Source of the DNA: Candidatus Zhuqueibacterota bacterium | Lineage (GTDB): Bacteria; Zhuqueibacterota; Zhuqueibacteria; Residuimicrobiales; Krinioviventaceae | NCBI GenBank assembly: GCA_016928775.1 | Contig: JAFGKD010000028.1 | Span: forward strand, 1 to 47,013 | Direction: 5' to 3' | Length of the DNA stretch: 47,013 nt | Translations under genes and position numbers: made by a program | In this document: one piece after another, positions 18,176 to 25,625 of the stretch | Position numbering within the stretch: position 1 is the stretch's first letter | Layout: every line of letters starts with the position of its first letter | The notes under the pieces: model-generated | What the model was told of the DNA's origin: nothing | The model's database searches: none | What the model saw: only the letters and a program-made list of their open reading frames with translations

Positions 18176-20416
18176 TCAGATAAATATTTTATACAACAAT
18201 CGAAAATTCCTTCCGGGCTCTGGCATCACCTCGCGTACGCGGTTGAGGTGTTTGCGATAGGCACTATTGAAAATATTTTCTACTGTGAATGAAAATGAAT
18301 GCAGGTGCCGTCGGCTGGACAGCATAAATTGCCCATAAAAATCAAAAACCGTATAGCCAGCCGTCACCGCTTCGAACTCGCCAACGCGGTTTTGTTGGGC
18401 AGCCGTGCGCATTGAAGCGCTGAGGCTTATAATCCCCAGCTCATAACCAATGTTAACTTTTCCTTCCAGTGGCGGCATATAGGGGAGTGGATGCTTGTGA
18501 TCCAGCAATTCTCCCCACACATAGCTTGCCGAGCCGGCGGTATGCAAATGACCTGCGAGAGGCAGGTGAAAAGAAAGTTCGGCACCTCGCATCAATGCGT
18601 GCTCGCCGACATATTGATAGACATACAAATCGGCGCGGGTCCAGCTTTTCTCGCCGGTGTTCTTTGGAAAAGTATAATTATAGATGTCATTCTGATAGAT
18701 GGCCATCCTGACAAACGATTCTTCGATTTTATAATCCAGAAAAAGTTCGAGTCCGATACCGGTTTCTTTATTCAAATCGGCATTGCCCACTTCGTACGAA
18801 TAGGCAGCGAGATGCGGACCTTCGGAAAACAGTTCTTCTGTCGTTGGCGCCCGAAAAGTTCGCATGAAACTGACGCCAATACTCCACTTTGGACTCATCA
18901 GCCAATGGGGCGAAACAGCAGCGGAAAAATCGCCATAGGTACGCCGGCGAATCAGGCCGACTTTGCGCGAATAGCGATCTTCGCCCGGATCGATATTTTT
19001 ATAATCATAGCGGATTGATCCATGCAACAGAAATCTCCCAAGGTGTATTTCCTGATAATAAAATCCCGCCGCCGCGGTTTCAAAGGTGTTGGGTGTGAAG
19101 GTGAGGCCTCCCGAGGCATAATCGCGCGTGTTGGTACGAATACCAAAAACCCCGTTTTTTAACGTGTTGTTGTTTTTAATGAGTATCAATCCCTGAATAA
19201 AATCAGAGACCACGCCAAATTCCATGCCGAGATCGCCATTGGATTCTAATTCCTGGTGAAAATAGACAGAATGATTATAGGATGCCTCGAGGCGCTGAAG
19301 GCCGAATGCATCAAGGCGCAATTCCGATCGCATTTCCATGTGTCGTCGGTCCAGCTTGATATCAACGCCGGATGGATGACCACCGCTTGGATCAGGCGGG
19401 ATGCCATAGTCGGATTGATAGTCACTTGCGGCAGCACCGGCGAAACCCCAATCCCGAACCACACTCAAGCCCGCTGAAGCGTTTTTTGTCAGAATTGTTG
19501 TATTGTGTAAAATGCCCTCCGGAGTATTGACATCATCGGCGTTACGATAGCTGCCATCAACACGAGCCGTTAATGGACCTAATGGTGCGGTCAAATCCAT
19601 GCCAGCAGCGAAACCGCGATTGACGCTTTCGCCTTGCACACTCGCCGAGCCGGAGAGTCTCGTGAGCTTTTTTGACGGCACATAACCTCGAATAATATTG
19701 ACGGCGCCGCCGAGGGTGTTTGAGCCATAAATCAAAGCCTCCGGTCCGCGAATGACCTCAATGCGCTCGGCTGTCATGGGTTCGATGACAACGGCGTGAT
19801 CGGTGGAGGTTGCCGACAAATCGCCGGTCTGTTCGTTGTCCTCCAACATGAGCAATCGATCGCCGCTGAGCCCGCGCAGGACCGGGCGCGCCGGGGCAGG
19901 CCCCATGGTGCGTTGGGAAATGCCCGGTTCATAGTCGATTGTTTGCGCGATGGTCTGTCCGAGTGCTTGATGCAGTTTTTTGTCGGAGAACAGAATGTCC
20001 GGTACAACGGTTCCGCTGTCGCCGGCACGCGATGATTCGACCGTAACGCCTCCCATATGGATCACTGCGCGATTTAAAGCCAGCACAATTTCCAGCGTGT
20101 CATCTGTTGTGAGCTCGAGGGGCACGGCAATATTGCGATAGCCGATGCGAAACGTTTTTAACGTGACCTGTCCGGCAGGAAGGTCGAACAATATAAAATC
20201 ACCGTTTTGATCACTGGTGATTGAGCGATTGATCTCCTGGAGCAGAATATTGACAAAAGCCACGGGTTCGCCGGTCTCAACTTCGACAAGCTTTCCTTTG
20301 AGTGTAGCTGTTTTTCGTGATGCATCTGAAATCGCATTCGCGAGAGTCGCGTGCAAAAGCATAAAAATGGCGATCCGGCATATCCGGATCACCATCGTAT
20401 CTCGAGCGGCTCCCAT
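18176..20416 (-). CDS. TonB-dependent outer-membrane receptor (probable metal/metallophore uptake)
   Basis: The 746-residue protein has a signal peptide, a carboxypeptidase-regulatory-like domain at about residues 35-110 (LKGKLVEVETGEPVAFVNILL), a plug domain (QTIDYEPGISQ, RPVLRGLSGDRLLMLEDNEQ, RIEVIRGPEALIYGSNTLGG) and a beta-barrel ending in the C-terminal FRLLYKIFI with a terminal aromatic region. The reading frame is intact. Its ATG overlaps the TAA of the upstream lipoprotein gene (TAATG), with AGGGTGA as ribosome-binding site, so the two are coupled. The His-rich lipoprotein and the His/Cys-rich membrane protein upstream suggest a metal such as zinc, but that is inference from neighbours. 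Confidence 0.88.
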   Translation of the reverse strand: MGAARDTMVIRICRIAIFMLLHATLANAISDASRKTATLKGKLVEVETGEPVAFVNILLQEINRSITSDQNGDFILFDLPAGQVTLKTFRIGYRNIAVPLELTTDDTLEIVLALNRAVIHMGGVTVESSRAGDSGTVVPDILFSDKKLHQALGQTIAQTIDYEPGISQRTMGPAPARPVLRGLSGDRLLMLEDNEQTGDLSATSTDHAVVIEPMTAERIEVIRGPEALIYGSNTLGGAVNIIRGYVPSKKLTRLSGSASVQGESVNRGFAAGMDLTAPLGPLTARVDGSYRNADDVNTPEGILHNTTILTKNASAGLSVVRDWGFAGAAASDYQSDYGIPPDPSGGHPSGVDIKLDRRHMEMRSELRLDAFGLQRLEASYNHSVYFHQELESNGDLGMEFGVVSDFIQGLILIKNNNTLKNGVFGIRTNTRDYASGGLTFTPNTFETAAAGFYYQEIHLGRFLLHGSIRYDYKNIDPGEDRYSRKVGLIRRRTYGDFSAAVSPHWLMSPKWSIGVSFMRTFRAPTTEELFSEGPHLAAYSYEVGNADLNKETGIGLELFLDYKIEESFVRMAIYQNDIYNYTFPKNTGEKSWTRADLYVYQYVGEHALMRGAELSFHLPLAGHLHTAGSASYVWGELLDHKHPLPYMPPLEGKVNIGYELGIISLSASMRTAAQQNRVGEFEAVTAGYTVFDFYGQFMLSSRRHLHSFSFTVENIFNSAYRKHLNRVREVMPEPGRNFRLLYKIFI

Positions 20417-20883
20417 TAATCGGTCACCCTGATCGGGATGGGTTCGGAGACAAAATCAGCATGATCACCATGAAAGATTTTAAAAACAATTGTCGTGCTT
20501 CCAGAACTTTGTCCTCGAACATGCAGACGCCACTTGCCGTCCTCGTCGTGCTGTATTACATCCGCAACGGCGGCATCCGCCACGTCCCAGCTCAACGTAT
20601 AGTCGTCGCCTTGTGGCTGGAACAAGTCACCATCTTCAGCAATGAATTGAATGGTCAGCAAGGGTGTCATGTCGCCCTTTTTCACGTTCAGTTCACCGCT
20701 GACCTGGCCTTTATCATATCGAATCAGTCCAACGCCGTTGGCAGAGATGATGAGACCCACGGCTTCGGCGTGATCGTGGTCCGTATCGCTGTTGGAGACC
20801 GGATTTTTGTCTCTTGAACAATTGGTGATGGTAAAAATTAAAAGTGCAGCACCACAGAAGAGTGTGAGCATAAATTTTCGCAT
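20416..20883 (-). CDS. Periplasmic lipoprotein with His/Asp-rich N-terminus
   Basis: The 155-residue protein has a lipoprotein signal ending TITNC, followed by a short linker containing DTDHDHAE, a likely metal-binding cluster. The remaining 110 residues look like an all-beta domain (VGLIRYDKGQVSGELNVKKG, YTLSWDVADAAVADVIQHDEDGKW, GSTTIVFKIFHGDHADF) with more His/Asp near the end. It resembles lipoproteins found beside TonB receptors in FCB genomes but I have no named family. A strong AAAGGAG lies before the ATG. Its stop overlaps the receptor's start, so it probably works with that receptor, perhaps handing over or sensing a metal ion. Confidence 0.75.
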   Translation of the reverse strand: MRKFMLTLFCGAALLIFTITNCSRDKNPVSNSDTDHDHAEAVGLIISANGVGLIRYDKGQVSGELNVKKGDMTPLLTIQFIAEDGDLFQPQGDDYTLSWDVADAAVADVIQHDEDGKWRLHVRGQSSGSTTIVFKIFHGDHADFVSEPIPIRVTD

Positions 20884-20970
20884 AATAATTCTCCTTTAAA
20901 AACGAACATAGTACACCATTAAAAAGCGACATTCACTTTTCCGGCAGTGTGTACGAAAGGTGAAGCTGTT

Positions 20971-21255
20971 TTAAAAGGAGCGCGGCGGGGCGCGAGTTGT
21001 GCTGGTGCAGCAAAACAGAGAACAAAGTTTGACCGTATGTGGCAGAAAAGTTGAGTTGAAATAATGAAGGTATAATCGGAATATAAAGACAGTAATCAGC
21101 CCCAGGCTGAAAACAATAGCAAAAATATGCGCAACACACTCGTTATGCTCTTGCAGATCCGGAGCATGATTATGCAAATAGGGATGTGCAATGGACAGCA
21201 GAGCTGCAAGCCAAAAGCAACATAAAACGAATAATTTGATTTGATCTTTTTTCAT
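20971..21255 (-). CDS. Small membrane protein with His/Cys cluster
   Basis: The 94-residue protein has a first hydrophobic segment (IKLFVLCCFWLAALLSIA), then HPYLHNHAPDLQEHNECVAH, then a second hydrophobic segment. The loop carries five His, one Cys and several acids, a composition typical of metal-handling membrane proteins. The C-terminus (CSLFCCTSTTRAPPRSF) resembles the 'RGPP' ends of small proteins that sit beside metal-linked TonB receptors. It is the first gene of the group with the lipoprotein (88 bases downstream) and the receptor. There is no strong ribosome-binding site before the ATG, so the exact start is less certain. Confidence 0.62.
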   Translation of the reverse strand: MKKDQIKLFVLCCFWLAALLSIAHPYLHNHAPDLQEHNECVAHIFAIVFSLGLITVFIFRLYLHYFNSTFLPHTVKLCSLFCCTSTTRAPPRSF

Positions 21256-21386
21256 AAAGTGTCGTTATATCCGGAGGGAAAAACGTTTTGCAAGGTACGT
21301 ATATTCCTCGGAAAATCCAAATGAGAGATGGATATGATGTGGCGTGAATAGCTAAAAATTCGCTCCGCCGATTCCCTGCGCGGTTA

Positions 21387-21773
21387 TTATTTCGGTATCC
21401 TGGCCTGGGCTTCGCGCGCCGTGACGGTGACCATCTCGTAGGCGTGCGATGACACCGCAGCGACAAAAATGATTTCGATGATAAAAATTATTCCGAGGAT
21501 AATATGACTATCGTGAACGCCCAGCCAGATCGCAAGTTTCAGAAGCAGCGGTGCGGTGAGCGTTCCAATGAGTGATGAAATAAAGATGCTGAATGTGAGC
21601 TCTTTTTTATTGTAGAGCCCAGCAGAATATTTATAGCCGACAAAAATGATCAGCAGTCCGGCCATCAAGGCTATCAAGCATATCGTGGCGGGGAATTTTG
21701 CCGCGATGATTTCCAAAAGTTCCATATTTTGCTTGGTAAGCTGTTCTACAGCCGTCGTATCTTGAGCATTCAT
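21387..21773 (-). CDS. Small three- to four-helix membrane protein, last gene of the signalling operon
   Basis: The 128-residue protein starts with a short soluble amphipathic stretch (VEQLTKQNMELLEIIAAKFP), followed by hydrophobic segments at about residues 30-47, 61-84 and 90-108 and a short basic tail (TAREAQARIPK). I recognise no family. AAGGAGGAGAG lies directly before the ATG, a very strong ribosome-binding site. It follows the channel-like gene by 17 bases and is the distal gene of the eight-gene unit that starts at 30350. It could be a partner subunit of the channel-like protein; this is inferred only from adjacency. Confidence 0.7.
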   Translation of the reverse strand: MNAQDTTAVEQLTKQNMELLEIIAAKFPATICLIALMAGLLIIFVGYKYSAGLYNKKELTFSIFISSLIGTLTAPLLLKLAIWLGVHDSHIILGIIFIIEIIFVAAVSSHAYEMVTVTAREAQARIPK

Positions 21774-21790
21774 CTCTCCTCCTTAAAAAA

Positions 21791-22588
21791 TTAAGCTGCT
21801 TTATTTTTTGATTCTTCGAGATGATATTTAACAAATGCCGGTATATAAGAAGTTTTAAGGTTAAATGTTTCAAAAATACTCGTGATGGCAAGCGTTAGGA
21901 ACAAGATCGTAATGACGATTGAAAAAGCTAATTGTAAACCAGAAGCCCACCAGATGGCCAGGTTATCAACATGAGGCGTCGGTGCTGCGCCTCCCAACGT
22001 TGTGATGACATCCAAACTGTAAAAAATGTGCCAAGGCAGGCATGCATTCCAGGAAATATTTTCGTATGCGGGTGGATAATAAGAGAAACGATTGATGAAC
22101 GTATAGATTTCCGCAAAACTGATAATAAATATGGACATCACGAACAAAAAACGCAATGAAAGTTTGAGCATCAGGTATTTTACCTCATAGGATAATTCTT
22201 TCATGATGTCCATCTCAATTTTGGCAGCGTCTTTCTCGTTTGCAGGAGGATTCTTTTTCACCCATTTCATTTTGCTGGCGATATACCAGTCGTCTGTATT
22301 GGTAAAGTTGTCAAGCCTTTTAAAACAATAGGCAAAAAGATCAACTAAAATGAGCACAATGCACAATCCTAAAAGGATAACGGGCACATAGAATGTGAAG
22401 ATAATGGAGATGCTAAAGCCGTCTCCTCTGAGCCAAAAGGCATTGCGAAAACCGGCTGAGCGGCCCGGGAAATCGAGTAAAATTTCGAAAATAACAAGCA
22501 GCCCAAAGATGAAAATTGGCCAAAACTTGCTGCCAAAGCTTTTATGCCATCTCTTCAGGAACATAATGATAAAAATTGCATGAGACAT
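21791..22588 (-). CDS. Pore-loop channel-like membrane protein with atypical filter
   Basis: The 265-residue protein has hydrophobic segments at about residues 24-42, 60-86, 143-163 and 208-240, and a charged cytoplasmic loop between the second and third. The segment before the last helix, PWHIFYSLDVITTLGGAAPT (about 185-204), looks like the pore helix, filter and turn of a two-helix K+ channel module (consensus ...TTxGYGD.TP), with the inner helix AFSIVITILFLTLAITSIFE after it. The filter here is T-T-L-G-G-A in place of T-V-G-Y-G-D, so K+ selectivity cannot be assumed. AAAGGAGGG precedes the ATG. It starts one base after the response-regulator stop, so translation is probably coupled. Confidence 0.68.
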   Translation of the reverse strand: MSHAIFIIMFLKRWHKSFGSKFWPIFIFGLLVIFEILLDFPGRSAGFRNAFWLRGDGFSISIIFTFYVPVILLGLCIVLILVDLFAYCFKRLDNFTNTDDWYIASKMKWVKKNPPANEKDAAKIEMDIMKELSYEVKYLMLKLSLRFLFVMSIFIISFAEIYTFINRFSYYPPAYENISWNACLPWHIFYSLDVITTLGGAAPTPHVDNLAIWWASGLQLAFSIVITILFLTLAITSIFETFNLKTSYIPAFVKYHLEESKNKAA

Positions 22589-22589
22589 T

Positions 22590-23009
22590 TTATCCCTCCT
22601 TTTTATTCATGCTGTCCTGTTCATTTACAGAAAGAACCATATCAATAACTTTGCACAGGGCATTATTTTCAACAGGCTTTTCGAGTATCTCGACTATATT
22701 GTATCTTTGCGACAGATGTTTAATATCTTCTCTCACGGCGATGCCGGTGACAATAATGACCGGTGTATTTTTATTTAATCGATTATGAGATTTGGCCTGC
22801 AAAAATAGTAATCCCCCTTCACGTCCTGCCGGAGGTACACTCATATCGAGCAGAAACAGGTCAAACTTTTGCTGTCGCAAAGACTTTATCGCTTCATCCG
22901 TTGTACCATCTTGAAAGACTTTGTATCCTTGTTCTTGCAGCACATCCTCCCACGCCTCTCTCACTTCAACATCATCCTCAATGATGAGTATCCTTTTTGC
23001 TTGAGACAT
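22590..23009 (-). CDS. Single-domain response regulator (receiver only)
   Basis: The 139-residue protein is a lone receiver: ILIIEDDVEVREAW carries the acidic pair, DLFLLDMSVP the phospho-acceptor Asp, VIIVTGIA the switch Thr and LEKPVENN the conserved Lys. No output domain follows; the tail is only about 20 residues (SVNEQDSMNKKEG). Such CheY/Spo0F-like proteins act by protein contact or as phosphorelay intermediates. The start at 23009 has GGAGGGAAA and overlaps the end of the upstream kinase gene by 32 bases. Its position between two kinases and a channel-like protein suggests the channel or another membrane component as target, which is inference. Confidence 0.9.
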   Translation of the reverse strand: MSQAKRILIIEDDVEVREAWEDVLQEQGYKVFQDGTTDEAIKSLRQQKFDLFLLDMSVPPAGREGGLLFLQAKSHNRLNKNTPVIIVTGIAVREDIKHLSQRYNIVEILEKPVENNALCKVIDMVLSVNEQDSMNKKEG

Positions 23010-25608
23010 TTTCCCTCCAATCTTTTGTTGGTTTTTTGCCAGTTGCATTTATGCTATAGGGAAGGATCATGACGAATCGTGCCCCCTCTGTAAACCTGTG
23101 ATCGTAGAATATTCGCCCTTTATGCGCGCGGCAAATCAGATGCACGTAGGGCAATCCCAATCCGATGCTCACAATGTTCTCGACAAATTGTTTGCCGGTA
23201 TAATATTTTTGAAATATTTTTTTGCGATCCCTTTTCGGAATTGTCTCCCCCAGATTTTTTATGGCAATTCCGACTCGTCTGTTTCCCTTTATGGTGTCAA
23301 TAGTAATCCCGGTGCCTTTTTTACCGTATTTTATCGCGTTGTCTAATAAATTGGCGATCGCGTCATAGATCATTTGTTTATCCCACGTTACACCAACTTT
23401 ATCCGCAAAGTCTGTTTTTATTGTCATGTTTCTTTCTCTCAAATAAACTTCGTAGGTGGGAAGAATGGAGCTGATGATTTCGTTCAATTCAAATAATGTG
23501 GGATTTAACTCTGTGGCACCTACTTCCGCCTTGGAGAGCTGTAACATGGTGTTGATGACCGTTCGTAATCGGAGGAAACCGTCCAGGATCGTGCGCCATG
23601 ATCTTTCGTCTACAATCTTGCATTTTGTATGCAGCAATTCGGCGCGCGTCAACAAGGGCTGGATTCTGTTTTTGAGTGTATGGGAGTAATTTTCAATGAT
23701 TTCGATTCTGTCTTGCTGCAGCTTGCGCATCTCATCAAGCAAGCGGCCGTTTTCAATCGCAATGGCGATTTGCCCGGCCAACGCCTGAAAGGCAATGAGA
23801 TCGTCATCATCGAATTCATAAATGCCAAAATTGTCCGCCCGACGTTTATTGGTCACCCGGATGATACCAATGGTGCCGGATTCTGTCCGTAAAAGAGCAA
23901 ACATGGCCGTGCGAAGCGGTTCGCCCAACAATTTGCCAAAGTAATCAACGCTCTCGATTTTAATAGCACCATGTGTACGTCCTTTTTTTTCCTTATCAAT
24001 AATATCCGTCAAGTTATTATAAAAGCAATCTTTTTTCATCTCAAAGACTCTGCCGGTCAAACTGCCGCGTCCGACAGGATAGTCTTCGTCGAGCTCGAGA
24101 TTGTGCCCTCGTTGACCATTCCTGGCAATGTAAAAAGATGTTTTCCGTTTCAACAAAGGGTTGTCACCCTGCTTTTCCAGCAGAAAGATGCTGCACTGCG
24201 CGACATCCATGGCAAAGCAGACATGCCGCACCGCTTCCTTGAGAATATTTTTGGTCAACGCCAGGCGCGAAATCCGCTGCGCAATTTTTATGATCGCTCT
24301 TTGCGTTTTCTCGTTCAGCTTTGCCCGCTGTTGCGCATTATGAATGGCTTGGCCGGCGCTCATGGCGTAAAAGGAGAGCATTTCGATATCGTAACTCCAG
24401 AGAAAATAATGTTCCAGAGGATCAGCAGATACTTTGGCGATCACTCTTCGATTCGCCGAGATCGGAATTTCAACCCAGCGGCTTTTTTGCAAAATATCAT
24501 TGTGCTGGACATTCTCTTCTCCAACCTTGTATAAAAATTTGTAGGTATTTGAACGGGTCGGTTTTCTTGTTTTATGAGCTTTATCGACCTTGAAGAGCAG
24601 CGGACTCTTGCGGTTCAGCATCAGTTTCGTCGGCCTGTCCGATTCAACATCAAAAGCAAATTTTTTGATGTCAAAAGAATCAGGCATCCCAATTGCCTTG
24701 ATACCACGAAAAGTGTCGCTTGTTTTTGATTTGATTCTTTGATAAAAACGAACGCGTTCAAATCCCAAGTACAGAAAACCTTCCAAAAAAGTATCGACAC
24801 GCTTTTGCCAGTCCTGCTGTCGTTCAATGTCGGTGAGTATTTTTTGCATATGCATGCGCGATGTTCGATCCCGCACCGATTCGACCATTGCAACTTTCTC
24901 GCCGCCCGCATCACAAAGGGGGGCTACATGCAAATCGACGCTATGCTGTTTGCCATCGACTGTTGAGATAAAGTTCCACTCTTTGCGTAATGATATTTCT
25001 TCCCGTGCGGCCAGGCGCGAAGGACATCCTTTGCAGGGACCATAATAGTTCTTTTTCTCAAAACAATTCCAGCAATATTTACCGATGAGAGGTCGATAAA
25101 TCTCAAAGGCATTTTCTTTCGATTTGTTCACATAGTGGATATAGCCAAAATCCTGGATATCCATCACGGTAATTTCGTCAGGGATGGCGTTGAGAATTTT
25201 TTCCAGCCACATTCTTTTGGCAATTTCATCGATCCAGATTTTGAGATAGTCGAGTTGTAAAGGTTCTTTCAAGAATGCGATGGCACCGTTTTCCACAGCA
25301 TTCTGCATTTCTTTGTCCTGGGCCGAATAAATGATGACCTCAATTTGATCACCATAGCGCTTTTTGACCTCGCGGCACACTCGCAGCCCATCCCAGCCCG
25401 GCACTTTTAATTTGAGGTCTGTCAAAAGAATATTGCAATATTGCAGCTTGGGCAATGCCTTTTGCGGATGCGTGGCAATATCAATGTTTTTGTAACCTCT
25501 TTGGTTTAATTTGAAAGATGTGGCCTTTGCCAGGTCATAATTATCATCCAGAATAAGAATTCGAATATAGGGCAGTAATTTGCTTAATGCCGATGGTGAC
25601 AAGCTCAT
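22978..25608 (-). CDS. Receiver-PAS(Cys4)-GAF histidine kinase
   Basis: The 876-residue soluble kinase begins with a complete receiver domain (LILDDNYDLAKA; acceptor Asp64 in LLTDLKL; Lys114 in FLKEP). Residues about 135-250 look PAS-like and contain Cys179, Cys182, Cys192 and Cys195 (C-x2-C-x9-C-x2-C), fit for a zinc or Fe-S site. A region of unclear fold (260-420) precedes a GAF domain at about 440-620. The kinase core has His643 in YSHTLKNRIQP, an N-box ANLLDNAIKYG and a G-box VSIGLGLPYVHLI. No membrane segment is present, so its signal is internal or passed from a partner. A strong AGGAGGAGG lies before the ATG. The gene starts 17 bases after the S1 kinase gene. Confidence 0.88.
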   Translation of the reverse strand: MSLSPSALSKLLPYIRILILDDNYDLAKATSFKLNQRGYKNIDIATHPQKALPKLQYCNILLTDLKLKVPGWDGLRVCREVKKRYGDQIEVIIYSAQDKEMQNAVENGAIAFLKEPLQLDYLKIWIDEIAKRMWLEKILNAIPDEITVMDIQDFGYIHYVNKSKENAFEIYRPLIGKYCWNCFEKKNYYGPCKGCPSRLAAREEISLRKEWNFISTVDGKQHSVDLHVAPLCDAGGEKVAMVESVRDRTSRMHMQKILTDIERQQDWQKRVDTFLEGFLYLGFERVRFYQRIKSKTSDTFRGIKAIGMPDSFDIKKFAFDVESDRPTKLMLNRKSPLLFKVDKAHKTRKPTRSNTYKFLYKVGEENVQHNDILQKSRWVEIPISANRRVIAKVSADPLEHYFLWSYDIEMLSFYAMSAGQAIHNAQQRAKLNEKTQRAIIKIAQRISRLALTKNILKEAVRHVCFAMDVAQCSIFLLEKQGDNPLLKRKTSFYIARNGQRGHNLELDEDYPVGRGSLTGRVFEMKKDCFYNNLTDIIDKEKKGRTHGAIKIESVDYFGKLLGEPLRTAMFALLRTESGTIGIIRVTNKRRADNFGIYEFDDDDLIAFQALAGQIAIAIENGRLLDEMRKLQQDRIEIIENYSHTLKNRIQPLLTRAELLHTKCKIVDERSWRTILDGFLRLRTVINTMLQLSKAEVGATELNPTLFELNEIISSILPTYEVYLRERNMTIKTDFADKVGVTWDKQMIYDAIANLLDNAIKYGKKGTGITIDTIKGNRRVGIAIKNLGETIPKRDRKKIFQKYYTGKQFVENIVSIGLGLPYVHLICRAHKGRIFYDHRFTEGARFVMILPYSINATGKKPTKDWRENVSSKKDTHH

Positions 25609-25625
25609 TGCCCCTCCTCCTTTTG

